From Prorocentrum cordatum (Eukaryota; Sar; Dinophyceae; Prorocentrales; Prorocentraceae): a stretch of DNA of 52,500 nt. Below the pieces are notes generated by a model that made no database searches, had not been told where the DNA came from, and saw only the letters and a program-made list of their open reading frames with translations. A program made the translations under genes and the position numbers. The stretch covers positions 1 to 52,500 of the forward strand of contig CAUYUJ010017862.1 of the NCBI GenBank assembly GCA_963575745.1, read 5' to 3'. This document shows, one piece after another, positions 1 through 10,640 of this stretch (positions are counted from its first letter, which is position 1; each line of letters opens with the position of its first letter).

Positions 1-35
1 AGGAGGAGGAGGAGGAGGAGGAGGAGGAGGAGGAG
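1..35. repeat. (AGG)n microsatellite
   Basis: About twelve AGG units open the window. The tract lies at the 3' side of LINE element A, whose 5' side also abuts a long GGA tract in the same orientation, so A appears embedded in one (AGG)n locus. The tract may extend beyond the window. Confidence 0.95.
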
Positions 36-152
36 TTCTATTCTATTATATTATATCTCCTGGCGTGTGTACCTGCTGCGGGGCAAGGGCACGCTTCACA
101 CACAATTAGACCTCAGGAAATTTGCCATCGGATTTAGGTGGGAGGCCACGCA

Positions 153-803
153 TCAGACGAGACAAAACTTCCTTCCCAGCGTTCGTGGGAGGTTCACAAC
201 CATTCTTAAGGTCCCGAGGGACTTCGGCATAATGCCTCCCACAAACTTCACAATATAGCACACCTCGAAAACAAGCACGGTGGTGGGAGGGATGGACAAA
301 TTCAGCACATGATGATCAAGAGCAGATTCCCCGCCCCCACCCTCTCCCGTCGGTGGGCCTAGATCATCAGGAACACGGGCTGGGGCGCCTGCGGACGCAG
401 CGCCTCGAAGGGACGGGGATCGAGGATGGAGCCGTTGAACTCGTTGCTGGACCACAGCACGAGGCTTGCACGGGTTAGGCCAGAATTCGGACAGCTGGCC
501 TACCCGCTGGAAAGAGCGATGACAGAGAGAGCACTTGAGGATAGAGGGACGGACAAACACAGAATGACCTTGAGCACCCAATCGATTACACCGCTCTAGC
601 AACGCAGGGATCTTCCTGGAACGTTCTCGGGAGACCCTTTCAGGATGTTCACGCTGGGACAAAAACAGGCATTCACGCTGCACAGACAACAGGCGGCAGA
701 GGACAAGGCTAGCAATACCATCAGCGTGAAGGGTTCTCCTCACAAGTTCCTCGGGGATCTCACTTGCGTCCGCGGCTTTTCCAGCGAAAAAATCAGGGGA
801 CAT
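153..803 (-). pseudogene. Element A C-terminal domain with zinc-finger-like motif
   Basis: The frame starts just after RNase H with DFFAGKAADAS, the same position as WADFF at the end of RNase H in element B. It then holds an Arg-rich helix and ILKCSLCHRSFQRV, a CxxC motif equivalent to FLLCRRCGARV at the end of element B. The downstream half (after about 480) is low-complexity and may be noise rather than original protein. The function is unknown. Confidence 0.55.
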
Positions 804-805
804 TT

Positions 806-1300
806 TTAAACATCAGTTAAAACCATCTCCTGACATTGGGCCTGGGTGGAGTGTCCTTTAGCCCATCGAACGTCAATCGTTCCGCCTCGGGCCTTCATCA
901 CGTTATGGTAATGGGCCCACAAACCGAGAGAAGCTGATTTCCTCTTGGCCTTGAGGGTCTTGCGGGAGCCCTTGACGACAGACAGGTTATCGCAATACAC
1001 ATGAATAGCACCAGTAGAACGTTTTGCAAGCTCAATCAAGGCGAACAGTTCAGCTCGGCCAGCGCTCTGCACCTTCGTTGGCAAGGTACCGCTGGCCACT
1101 CCATCAAAAAGTCCATGGGCACCTAAATGGACGACAGCCCAGCCACACCTCCGCAGGCGCCAATCTTTATGATGCTTTCCCCCAGCACCGTCGATCCCCC
1201 AGACTCCTCCATGCACTTTAGCCCCATTCAAGAGGCGGCCCCAGGACCACGACAGGGTTCGGGGAGGGGGGGAGGTGGCCAACGGAATCAACCAGGGGGG
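806..1300 (-). pseudogene. Element A RNase HI domain
   Basis: This domain lies in one open frame (up to 1522). The four catalytic positions are visible in order: Asp in WGIDGAGG, Glu in SAGRAELFALIE, Asp in HVYCDNLSVVKG, and His in VRWAKGHS. RNase H removes element RNA from the RNA-DNA hybrid during integration. The domain itself is not broken, but frame changes at both ends (about 1240 and 805) cut it off from its neighbours. Confidence 0.85.
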
Positions 1301-2215
1301 GTAAACCACGCAACCAAACGGCACACCTGTCATGCTGGGAAAGGGCTTCGGACACAAGGCTGCTAGTTTTGCCAGTGGAGCTGTCCAGCAAATCGGCATT
1401 GCGAGGGCAGCCCCAAAAACGATGGGCCGCAGCTTCGGCCGCAGCACCACGCCTAGGGCAAATGCCTCTGGTGTAAGAGTCATCGCCCGACTGGGCAATG
1501 CGATCCTCGGTCCAAAAGCCACCCGTTAAAACATTCCGAAGCATGCATGCAGCTTCATGAGAGTTATCTTTTTCAAGCTTCCTCAAAAATCTCCGAACCA
1601 CAGTAAACTCAACTCCTCGTTCCAAGCCTGATCCAAGGTAATGGGCAGAAGCAGCGGACCAGGGCATCTAGCCACAAACTCGCAGAAGCGCCTGCCACAG
1701 AGCATGAGGAAACTGACGGTCGGTAATCCTCAGCTCAGTGCCATCCTCCAGGCGCCAGAAAAGAGGGCTGATCGGGGCAATCCTGAGATCCATCAGGGCT
1801 GCCACAGTAGCTGCAATAGGGCCCCGAACCCGTTGCCAGCGATGCTTGGCACGTCCGAAGGCCTGTGCGATGGTAGCCCATGTCTGAGCCACTTGCATGC
1901 GCATCTGGTGATTCAAATCGCCCCAGACGTCGGCGAAAGCAATCAACTGCTCATAACGCAGCCTAAACTGGGGGTCATCCTTGGCAGAGCTCACTAGAGC
2001 CAAAACAGTAGTAGCGCAGGCACCAGGGGCCCAGCGGCCCGAACAAGTCGCCGCTTGCGCACGAAAGGGACGAATTTGAGCAGGAGACAGGCCCAGGACC
2101 TGGTGGCCCCAGGACCCCACAGCCAGGACACCAGGCTTAAACAACTTACGGGCGGACCCGACCAGCCGATGCAAAAACGGAACTTTCTTGGTCTTCTTGG
2201 AGGTCTGGGCACGTC
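1218..2215 (-). pseudogene. Element A RT connection region with Cys/His motif, broken
   Basis: A frame running from about 2215 to 1218 holds the post-RT connection. It contains one in-frame TAG at 1668-1670 between RVCG and MPWSAA. Near its end the sequence CPRRGAAAEAAAHRFWGCP resembles the Cys-Cys-His-Cys motif that sits between RT and RNase H in this type of element, although the second Cys appears replaced by Arg. A frame change near 1220-1260 leads into RNase H. Confidence 0.7.
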
Positions 2216-2225
2216 GAAGCCGAAG

Positions 2226-3896
2226 CTAGGCAGTAAAACGCCTCTTACCTGCCGTAGTCATGACCCCCAAGTCGCGAGCAGCTTCAGCAAGCTTGATGGG
2301 CAAACCAGTACACTGAAAACGTAATTGGAACTCCTTTCCAAGCTCAAGACGACTACAGACCAAGGTAGATTTATCAGAAATAGTACAGTTCAGTTGTTGT
2401 AGTTCATGGGTAAGAAACATAGCAGCGGGGACCAGGTGATGCAACATATCCTCGGGGGATCCTTGCTGAGATTGGGTCAAATCGTCCACGTACCCCTTAA
2501 TAGCCACAGGACGGAAATGCACGTGCATAGTGTCCAGCAGCTCATAAAGGTAAATCTTGACCCGGCTCATAGACTGCACGCAGCCGGCCAAAATTCTGGC
2601 GCAATGATGTCGGACACAAAGCCGCCGACATCCAACAGCCAAGGAGCAGCGTGGACGAGGATACTTAAGTATAGGAGGTGAACAGGGTACTCCATATGCA
2701 TGGCGAATCCAACCAGGCGATGAGGATCAATCGAGTCAAAAAACCTTTTCAAGTCCCAATGGGCCCCCACTGAACACAGACCTTGAAACCGAGCGACCTC
2801 CTGGCCGACTTCACGCAACAGGGCCGCCTGCAGGGCACTAGAACCTTTCATCGCCGTGTCCCAAAAATTGGACCTTTCGGCGGTCCAGTCGTCCAAATGA
2901 TGATTACGAGCTTTGCAGTAAATCCGATATAAGGTAGGGCATTTACAATTAGGGCGATCACATTCAACACTCTTGGGGAGCAACGCGATTAAACTCAAAA
3001 GCGTCTGGGCAGGCCACGTCAGGCCGAGTTCGCACTGATTGAGGGGAGTAGTGAACCCCATGGCAGCGCCCCTGGGCCTGTCCAAAACCGACCGCGGATG
3101 CCAGTGATCAACGCCAACAGCGGTAGTCGCAGAGAAACAGCGGGAAGCACGTTGAACGTCGCTGACCTCCAGAGGGTCAAGCAATTGAACAGCCTCAAGG
3201 GCATGGGGCCTAAGGGAGTCCAGCACGCAAGAGAGATTTTTTCGGGCCCCAGGGTCGAAGGCCCAAACTTCACGCCATCTTTGTTCTCGGTACTGGGGCA
3301 AATCAGCAGGGAGCTGACGAACATGGGTAGGGGTCACAAGCACCTCAGGGGGGCTCCCCAAGATCGTATTTCAACCGATCATGGACTCTCTCAGCGCCTC
3401 GTGGCAGAGCGCGAAGGAGCCAATTCTTCATGTTGGCTCTCGAGGTGGCCTTAGCTTCACGCCAGGCGGACGCTAGAGAAGCTGAGACAGCGGCCGATAG
3501 ATCGTCCATCGCACCAATCTGGGTAGGCGGGCTACTAAGCTGAGCCTGCCACCAGTCGATGCCTCGAACGTCGTCGGCCAACAAAAATGCAGAAATCTTT
3601 TCGGCTAAGCCTCGGAGGACGCTAACTAAGGCAGGGGCCATGCACTTTGACTTGCGAGCGGTATAGAGGCGGTATTTCCAGAACTTCTGAGAAATATGAG
3701 TCCAGAAAGCTTTGTCCAATAGGGCCACGCCCCCTGATGTTATTCTTCCGAAACGTAGGGGAGTCGCCTCTATGTGTGCCAGGTAAATCATCAACCACAG
3801 CACAGGCACGGGAAGCATGGAGGCTCTCAGTAGCACGAGACCAGAGCAGATACGCAGACGAAATACTCGTGGAGAGGTGGTCGGCCACACGCGCAA
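2226..3896 (-). pseudogene. Element A reverse transcriptase domain, broken
   Basis: The minus-strand pieces at 3345-3896, 2567-3361 and 2226-2642 are successive frames of one RT. The piece at 2567-3361 carries TTAVGVDHWHPRSV and motif A as AHWDLKRFFDSID. Across a frame change near 2600 comes motif B as ARILAGCVQSMSRV, then motif C as IKGYVDDLTQS, the YVDD catalytic box. The following residues (KSTLVCSRLELG, then EAARDLGVMTT) are the thumb-proximal part. The core catalytic Asp residues of motifs A and C are intact even though the frame is not. Confidence 0.85.
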
Positions 3897-3899
3897 TCA

Positions 3900-4720
3900 A
3901 GGCATCTCCAAGAAATCCAGGGGCCCGAGGAGGACCAGGATCAGCAACACGCTCCAGAATGACTTCCCATAGAAGGTCGGGCCCAGGACAAACAGGAAAT
4001 TGAGGTGGACGACATCTCTGCCACATGTCTTGTTCCAGAGCCCCATGCTTCAAAGTGACAGACAGACAGCAGCGGGTCCTAAAGGGGCTGGGGCCGAAAG
4101 AGTTCACATCAAACAGATACGCCGAATCATTAGAGGCAACCACATAATCAATCATAGACCCCCTGCCCTGTGCGCAAGTAGCTCCAACGTCAGACGGGGC
4201 AGAAACTCTTCCTCGAACAAGTTGAGGAAATCCACTGAGATCAAGATCTTGGGCAGGAATATTAAAGTCGCCCATCAAACACCAAGGGATAGATTGCGTA
4301 CCCAAGAACTCTGAGACCGACCGAAGACGTTCGATATTTTCCCCACAGACACCCAGGTCCGAAATCCGGTATATCGCACCGACAGCGATAACAGCTCGCT
4401 GAGTTCTTAATTCCAAGAAAAAAACCAATTTGGGCCAGAACCCACATCCTGGAGGCCTTTCTCAGAGGCCAGGAAACGCCTAAACGCAAGCCCCTTGGAC
4501 ACAACAGCTCCTACTCCTCCATGCGTTCCCCCTCCAGGGGAGGGGGGAGCAGGGTAAAAATGCGGCCTCCAGCCGATCTGCGCTGCATTGCGCTTTGCCT
4601 TCTTCACAGCTTCATGCCGCAGGTGCGTCTCTACAAAGAAAAATCCATCGGAGATCGGCCTGAGCTCCTGGCAGAACTTCAGGGCGACCTCGTTCCATGA
4701 TGTACGACCTCTGGACGAAC
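3900..4720 (-). pseudogene. Element A AP-type endonuclease domain, broken
   Basis: Two ORF pieces on the minus strand together give an exonuclease-endonuclease-phosphatase fold. Visible motifs are DGFFFVETHL (catalytic Glu strand), HGGVGAVVSKG, CLMGDFNIPAQDL (the conserved GDFN) and GSMIDYVVAS (the conserved Asp strand). A frame change separates the two pieces near 4420. In the family this enzyme nicks the target strand that primes reverse transcription. The final conserved His seems replaced by Arg in PFRTRCCLSV. Downstream residues to 3622 form a linker towards the reverse transcriptase. Confidence 0.8.
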
Positions 4721-4767
4721 TGCAGTGCCCGTGTTGTCGCCGATCCCGCTGGTGAGGAAGGGAGGCG

Positions 4768-5999
4768 CTAGGGGCACTGCGGGGGCCCATCTGGACCTGA
4801 CGCAGGCCAGGGGGCTGGTGGTCCAAAAGGTCCGCCTGTTTGCATCTGTTGAAGAACACGTTCGAATGAAGCCGCTGCGCCTTCTCGAACGGTACGTGGC
4901 CTTTTGGCTGCCTTGATCTGGGATTGCTTCTGCATGAGTTTCTTCATCTTGTCCAAGTCTTCAGGGGTGAGTGCATTGTCGATGCTGCGCTTCTTGAGGG
5001 TATCGAGCTCCATTCTGGCATCATCATTTGTAGCCTCACCAGGAGCATCAGACATAGCATCATCATCAATCTGAGCTTGAAAGGCCTTGATCTGCTGCCA
5101 GAACTCGTAGCGCTGGAGGTGCTGAGTGCACCGGGCGCGGAGAGCAGCTTCATCCATACTCTGAAGGTTGGCAGGAACAGGAGGCACTTGCCCAGGTTCA
5201 CGACCAGCAGGTGGCTCTCGATCACCACCGCCTGCAGGGGCAGCAGCGTGGACAGGAACAGCACGACCACCTGCACCCGCTTGTTCTGGTTGCCTAGCCT
5301 GGGCACGGGCAGCTTCAGCAGCTGCATCACGTTGAGCACGGACAGCCACTTCTCGTTCAGCTCGTTCATCGGCCAACATCTGCTTACGATGCTCCACTGG
5401 GTCGAAAGAATCCATCTCATCATACGCGGCACGGTGAGCAGCTGCGGCTTGCTCGAGCTGACCGACCGCCTCCGCGGGCAGAGCTTCAGCCTGCGCCAAA
5501 GCCTCCTTGTGCCGAACCACTGCAGCCAGCTTCTGTTCGACATCGTACAGAGCCAGCCGCTCAGCTTTAGAATCACGTTCAACGGCCATGGCGAGGGCAG
5601 TGCGACGCTTCGCCACCTTCTTATCCAGGTCGTTGTCCGACGAGGCGGGTACCTCAGGTGCGGAGGTGGTACAATACCACCAACACCGCGTAGAGCTTCA
5701 GCACGTTCAGGGAAAAGGGCAGCAAACCGCTCGAGTTCAGCATCGAACGAAGCTCCATCTCCTTTGACTTTAGACTTGCCACGACCATAGCCATGACCTT
5801 CATCAGTACCACGTACGCCACCGTCAGACAGAACATACTACTCGCCTTGACATTTAGAACAACAGGAATGGCCGTGAGACACATATTCCCAATGCCCGCA
5901 CTTCGAGCACACGCGGTACGGTTTGTGCTGAACTTTGGAAACGCGGCCTCCATTGCGGCGAGGTTGCTGCTTGTCCCAGGGTGCATAGTACCAGGCCAT
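4768..5999 (-). pseudogene. Element A ORF1 (nucleic-acid-binding protein), broken
   Basis: The first ATG after the SL relic is at 5999 (protein begins MAWYYAPW). Residues 31-50 hold a CxxC-x12-CxxC zinc-ribbon-like motif. A TAG at 5838-5840 interrupts the frame; the same frame then stays open through a Gly/Lys-rich stretch and an ELERFAALFPERAEALR helix. Near 5690 the coding frame changes to one starting at 5616 and ending at 4768, which gives about 280 residues rich in Ala, Gln, Glu and Arg with coiled-coil character (for example around EVAVRAQRDAAAEAARAQ). In LINEs ORF1 proteins bind the element RNA; that role is inferred. The end of ORF1 overlaps the frame leading into the endonuclease. 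Confidence 0.75.
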
Positions 6000-6148
6000 C
6001 TCCCGAGCAGAAAGGGAAACAGCGGATTGCTCCAGCAGGAGCTCACAAAAGACGGAATGGTTCCAGGCTCGGCCAGAGCCAGGTGCGAGAAAGACTGAAG
6101 GAAACCTGCTGCAGGCGCAACAACTCGGGCCTGCCCCTCGGCAGCAGA

Positions 6149-6184
6149 CAAGTACGAAGCCGCAGGGCGACGGTTTCGTACTTG
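6149..6184 (-). other. SL-junction hairpin, element A
   Basis: The sense strand reads CAAGTACGAA, a 16-base middle, then TTCGTACTTG. The two 10-base arms pair perfectly. Inside, an A-C mismatch is followed by a CCG/CGG pairing. The first four bases, CAAG, are the 3' end of the SL relic, so the complete stem exists only when the SL is joined to the element. Confidence 0.75.
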
Positions 6185-6202
6185 AACCAAAATGGCTACG
6201 GA
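6181..6202 (-). other. Relic dinoflagellate spliced leader at the 5' end of element A
   Basis: The reverse complement of these 22 bases matches the dinoflagellate SL exon (consensus starting CCGTAGCC and ending GGCTCAAG) except for one change, GGTTCAAG instead of GGCTCAAG. It lies at the very 5' edge of element A and directly abuts the pyrimidine (CCT)n tract on the sense strand. A genomic SL at a gene's 5' end is the known mark of a trans-spliced mRNA copied back into DNA. Confidence 0.88.
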
Positions 6203-6612
6203 AGGAGGAGGAGGAGGAGGAGGAGGAGGAGGAGGAGGAGGAGGAGGAGGAGGAGGAGGAGGAGGGGAAGGAGGAGGAGGAGGAGGAGGAGGAGGAGGAG
6301 GAGAGGAGGGGGAGGGGGATGGGGGAGGAGGAGGAGGGGGAGGGGGGAGGAGGAGGAGGGGGAGGGGGAGGAGGAGGAGGAGGAGGAGGAGGAGGAGGAG
6401 GAGGAGGAGGAGGAGGAGGAGGAGGAGGAGGAGGAGGAGGAGAGGAGGGGGAGGAGGAGGGGAGGGGGAGGGGGAGGAGGAGGAGGAGGAGGAGGAGGAG
6501 GAGGAGGAGGAGGAGGAGGAGGAGGAGGAGGAGGAGGAGGAGGAGGAGGAGGAGGAGGAGGAGGAGGGGAGGAGGAGGAGGAGGAGGAGGAGGAGGAGGA
6601 GGAGGGGGGAAG
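6203..6612. repeat. Long (GGA)n microsatellite
   Basis: This is about 410 bp of nearly pure GGA with small GGGGA interruptions. On the minus strand it is a (TCC)n polypyrimidine tract immediately upstream of the SL relic of element A. Long ORFs of poly-Gly, poly-Glu or poly-Pro read from it are not genes. Confidence 0.97.
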
Positions 6613-7300
6613 CGAGAGGGAGAAGGCCTCCTCAGAAGGCCTCGCGGGGACTTCTCGGAGGCCCTCCCGCCTTCCCGAGAAGTGCCTGGCGTCCTGCGGG
6701 GGAAGGCTCGGAGCTCTTTCCGGAAGGCCGGAGGACTTCCGAGTCTTCTGACTTCGGTCACGCGAAACAGTTGGGCGATACACAAGAGTCCTAAAGGTGG
6801 GCCAGTTCAGGAGCTCTTTTGCGACCCCCAATGGGGCGTTCGCGGCCCCTCAATGGAGACCTCCGGGGCCCGAGAAGGGCACCTCCCTCGCCCCCCATGC
6901 ATCGCCCCCCCAGTAATTCGCGCGCATCGAGCCTTCTGAGAAGCCCCGCCCCTTCTCGCTTCCCCCCCCCGCGCTCGCCGCCACCCCCTGCTCCCGTGCT
7001 TCGTCTGGCGTGCCCCTCCTCGCCCCCCCCCCCCGCCGTGGCCCGCCCCGAGAGGGCTCCCGCAGCTCGGGGGGGGCCCGTCGAGACGCCGGCAGCCCTT
7101 CCTGGCATGTTTGGCGTCTGTTAGCTCTCCGAGGGGGGGGGGAAGCGAGACGGAGAAGGCCTTCTCGGAAGGCGGCGGGCCTTCTCAGACGCCATCCGGC
7201 CTTCTGAGAAGTCTTCTGTGTCTTCGGGGAAGGCTTCGAAAACTTCTCAGAAGGCAGGGGGACTTCCGAGCTTTCTGAGGAGGTCCGCCCCTTCTCACGT
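6613..7300. repeat. Dispersed repeat family D (CTTCT-N-AGAAG palindromes)
   Basis: The stretch contains repeated imperfect palindromes of the type CTTCTCAGAAGG or CTTCTGAGAAG, with linkers such as GAGAAGGCCTTCTCGGAAGG. Between them lies GC-rich sequence (about 6800-7130) with C runs in which I see no gene. The same motif recurs at about 9000-9180, 12325-12395 and 13213-13320. Confidence 0.6.
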
Positions 7301-7639
7301 TCCCCTTGGGGTCGCCGTCGACGTCGACTATCTCTCCCTCTCTCTCTCTCACACGTTCTAATATGCATCAATCGATCTACTTGCCAAAAAGCCCATGCAC
7401 TGATGGAGTCCTTACTTCAGTTCTGGGGAACTGGGCCTGGCAGCCAGCCTGCCGGCTATTTAGCCGCCGTTGTCGCCCTGTCACCGTTTCGTCGCCGCCC
7501 GTCGTCTGGTGGCTATGTAGTCGCCGTCGCCGCCTCGTCGACGCCCGTACCTAGGCCTGTCTGTCGGTCTGGCGTCTATGTTGTTGCCGTCGCCTTCCCG
7601 TCGTTACCTAACTTGCACAACGTAGAGCGCGCTGCAAAT
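7301..7639. other. Unassigned, with short CT tract
   Basis: A (CT)n tract lies at about 7328-7350, followed by CGTCG-rich sequence (7460-7610). I see no gene, RNA or element. Confidence 0.5.
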
Positions 7640-8195
7640 ATTGCACCACATGGATTGCACCACCGTTGATTGCACGACATAGAGCGCACGACATACATTA
7701 CTCCAGCAGGTTAGACCACATATTTTGCAGAACATATGTTGCAACATCTGTATTGCACCAGTTAGGTTGCACCACGTCGATTGTCAATTGCACCGCATAT
7801 ATTGCGCACCACAGTGATTGCACCACATATATTGCACAACAGACGCTGCACCACATATGTTGCACCACCAACCTTGCGCAACACATATTGCACATCATAG
7901 ATTGCTCAAAGTAGATTTGACCACACATATCGCCCAACATTGATGCATCCACAGAAAGTACACCGCATAGATCGCACCACCTATAGTGGGCAGCCTAGAT
8001 TGCATCACCCTTATTGCTCCACATAGTGGGTCAACCATATCTGGTACTCCTAGATCGCACCACGCATTGCACACGCACATGTTGCAGACATCGTTTTTCA
8101 GCGCAGATGGCACAACATATATTGCAACATATATGTCACTGGATGTATTACTTCATACATACTGCACAGCATATGTTGCTAGAAACACACTGTTT
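7640..8195. repeat. Degenerate short tandem repeat (TTGCACCACATA type)
   Basis: Phrases such as ATTGCACCACATATATTG, ATTGCACCAC and GATTGCACCACA recur at irregular 14-22 bp spacing across about 550 bp. The sequence is AT-richer than its surroundings. ORFs on both strands give repetitive Cys/His/Tyr peptides and are artefacts. Confidence 0.75.
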
Positions 8196-8214
8196 GGAGC
8201 CCACGTAGACCAAC

Positions 8215-8345
8215 GAATGGATGTATGTTTGTATGCATGCATGCATGTATGGATATACGCATGCCATTGATGTACTCATAGTTGTATGCGTGTAGGTAGG
8301 CATGTATACATGTATGCAGGTATATGTATATGTAGGTTAATGCAC
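8215..8345. repeat. (TGTA/TGCA)n tetranucleotide tract
   Basis: This is a run of GTATG and GCATGCATG units that decays towards 8345. It is the same kind of repeat as at 15925-15996 and 17765-18280. Confidence 0.85.
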
Positions 8346-8499
8346 ATACACTAGTCTGCAGTGGCGTTTCGCGTCATGCACCTTGGTCTTCAATGTTCGT
8401 CATGCAGGCGGAAGGGCAGGAAGGTAAAACTCCAGGTTCAGCGATAATGCCGTTCTAATAATGAGATTCGTTCTTCCTCAGGTTTCCCCTTCCCTGCGA

Positions 8500-8830
8500 A
8501 TTTGTCCCCATCCTCCTTGGCTCTTTTTGCGGAAGCTCCTCCTTGGAGAGCCTCTTGGGCCTTCAGGAGGCCTTCTGGGTTTCTTCTGGGGGCCTCTGGG
8601 GGCTTCCCCGGGATACCCTGCTTCCTATCGCGGTATCCCTGAACATCGGGGTCACGATTTGGACTGCTTCGGGTGGGCGTCTCGGGGCCATCTTGGGCCG
8701 TCATAGGGCTCCCCTCGGGCCATCTTGGGGCCCTGTTGGGCCGTCTTGGGGCTTTCTTGGACTGCCTAGAAGCCCCTCCGGATAGTTCTGGGGCGATGTT
8801 CTGTCCTCCTGGGAGGTCTCGGACGCCCGG
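8500..8830 (+). repeat. Family E fragment (CTTGGGGCC repeat)
   Basis: Degenerate 10-11 bp repeats such as CATCTTGGGGCC and GCCGTCTTGGGGC are typical of the family E arrays found at 14.7-17.4 kb and 27.4-32.7 kb. This copy lacks the non-repetitive family E cores. Confidence 0.6.
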
Positions 8831-8999
8831 CAGACCGAGGAATCGAGCACTCCCAAACTCACACAAAAGCCACTGGAAATTACAGTTTTCTTGTCACCGC
8901 GGCTGGTGCCGCCCCGAGAAGCGGGTCTCGGCACGGACCCCGGGGGGTTACGTTGCGTCTTCGGGGGACCTCGCCTGTCCCCAAATCGGCCGCGAGCCC

Positions 9000-9180
9000 A
9001 GGAGGGAAGTGAGAAGGGGCGGGCCTTCTCAGAAGGACGGCTCGGAAGGCCCCTGGCCTTCTGAGAAGTTGTCTAAGCCTCTCCGAAGGCACAACAAAAA
9101 TCTGAAAGAAGGCGCGAGGGCTTCTGAGAAGTCCCGCCGCCTTCTGAGAAAGCCTTCTCCTTCTCAGTTCCCTCCCTCGC
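9000..9180. repeat. Family D copy
   Basis: Four or more CCTTCTGAGAAG or CTTCTCAGAAGG palindromes are spaced 25-60 bp apart. The copy ends near TTCTCAGTTCCCTCCCTCGC. Confidence 0.65.
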
Positions 9181-9224
9181 TAGCCGCCGACCAAAATTGG
9201 TGTCTTCTCTTCTGCCCGACGCGG

Positions 9225-9345
9225 GCTCGATACGGACTCGACGCGGACTTGGCGTGGATTCGGCGCGGATCCGACGCGGATTCGGCACGGATCCGACGAG
9301 TCCGCGACATGGATTCGGCACCGACTCGACGCGGATAGGGCCGAG
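9225..9345. repeat. 12-bp minisatellite (GACGCGGATTCG type)
   Basis: Near-tandem 11-12 bp units alternate between GACGCGGATTCG and GCGCGGATCC-like forms, about nine units in all. Asp/Arg-Gly-Ser ORF repeats here are artefacts. Confidence 0.75.
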
Positions 9346-9699
9346 AGGGGGCAGACGAGGTGCCCCGAGGATGCAGCAACACAAAGGAGGGGGGGGGGGG
9401 GACTGTGACCGAGCTCCTGGCCAGGTTGGGGCTGGGCGGGCGGGAGAGCCGCCGCTGCCTCGGGCCTCAACGGGCCCTCCTCGGATTAGGCACGCGCATC
9501 GGGGCAAGCCCCTGTCTTTCATCCTTCCTCCTCGTCCCCCCTCTCTTCAACGTTGCGCAGGCTCGCTGCAACAGCATGCCTCCGCCCTCCTTCATTCCTT
9601 TTCCTTCTACATGACTCCCCCCTGTCCCACCCTGAGGCCAGTTTTTAGGGCGGGCCGGGCGTTTCGCCGGAGACTTCCTCACCATGTATGACTCTGCAG
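9346..9699. other. Unassigned
   Basis: A G run lies at about 9388-9400. Otherwise the sequence is GC-rich and unique-looking, and I recognise no gene. Confidence 0.4.
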
Positions 9700-10135
9700 C
9701 TTAAGAGTGACAAAAGTTTCAGAGATGGAGGGCGGACCGTTTTCAACATGTGACTCTCGCCTAAGCGCCGCGCACATTCAGTTTTTAAACACGCAAGAGT
9801 TTCGCATATTGAGGGCGGGCCGTTTTCAAGATGTGGCTCTCGCTTTAGCGCCGCGCACATTCGTTTGATACAGTGCAAACGTTTCACGGATTGAGGACCG
9901 TTTCTATTCAAATTGTGGTTCTCGCTTCAGCGCCTTGCATACTTTTCAGCATTTGCAAGAGCTTCACGGATTGAGGGCGGTTCCTTTTCAAAATGTGGCT
10001 CTCGCCTAAGCGCCGAGCACATTCGTTTTAAAGATGTACAGGGGTTTCACGGTTGAGGGCGATTTCTTTTCAAAATGTGGTTCTCGCCTTAGCGTTGCGC
10101 ACATCCGTGAAACAACTGCACAAGAGTTTGCGGAT
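9700..10135. repeat. Tandem repeat of about 80 bp, five to six copies
   Basis: Each unit holds GAGTTTCACGGATTGAGGGC, then TTTTCAAAATGTGGCTCTCG, then CTAAGCGCCGCGCACATTCG. Unit starts are near 9710, 9790, 9867, 9956, 10038 and 10122; the last is partial. Copies differ by 10-25 percent, so the array is old. Confidence 0.88.
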
Positions 10136-10458
10136 TCCCATGATCAGCGTACAAGAAACGGTGTTTTGGAAGGATTCAGGACTATGCGGGTACAACATTT
10201 ATGTTGATTCGCGGTGTTGAAATCCCACAAATGGCTGTCTGGCTCGATTCTGGATCGTCAAGACGCAGCAGTCAGGTTGACCCGTGGCGTTACAGTCCAG
10301 AGAATAATGTTTTGGCATGTTTCAGGATCTTCGAACGGTTGTCTTTCAGCGAGGCAGCTTCCTCGATGTAAATGGGCCCTTGTAGGGGCGTATGAAGAGG
10401 AGGGATTTTGGAGGGAGGGTTAATTCCAACATCATTGATGACTCTTGGGTTTACACTG
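10136..10458. other. Unassigned
   Basis: Moderate-GC unique sequence. No ORF has coding character, and no repeat is visible. Confidence 0.4.
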
Positions 10459-10640
10459 GTCCTCCTCCTCCCTTCTCCTCCTCCTCCTCCTCCTCCTCCT
10501 CCTCCTCCTCCTTTTCCTCCTTCTCCTCCCCCTCCTCTTCCTCCTCCTCCTCCTCCCTTCTCCTCCTCCTCCTTCTCCTTCTCCTCTTCCTCCTCCTCCT
10601 CCCTCCCTCCCTCCCTCACCCTCCTTCCTTCCTCCTCTCC
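10459..10640. repeat. (CTC)n microsatellite
   Basis: A pyrimidine tract of CTC units with TTC and CCT interruptions. No SL relic follows it. Confidence 0.95.

Larger units (their letters stand above)
36..6202 (-). mobile_element. LINE element A: decayed APE-type non-LTR retrotransposon with RNase H
   Basis: Read on the minus strand, the order is SL relic, junction hairpin, ORF1 with an N-terminal CxxC...CxxC motif, AP-type endonuclease, reverse transcriptase with a YVDD box, a Cys/His motif, RNase HI and a C-terminal CxxC region. The reading frame breaks at least five times (near 5690, 3350-3900, 2600, 2215, 1220-1260 and 805) and carries in-frame TAG codons at 5838-5840 and 1668-1670. It is therefore a dead copy. 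The 3' end has no poly(A) tail; an AT-rich stretch at about 37-60 precedes the (AGG)n flank. The exact 3' end is an estimate. The order of domains matches LINEs of the I/Tad-like kind, but the clade is inferred, not tested. Confidence 0.88.

Noticed and set aside
5838-6939. Long ORFs of 200-315 codons over 5838-6939 on both strands
   Set aside because: They are readings of the (GGA)n tract (poly-Pro, poly-Leu, poly-Ser, poly-Gly, poly-Glu). Only the last 54 codons of one of them, 5838-5999, are real and belong to element A ORF1.
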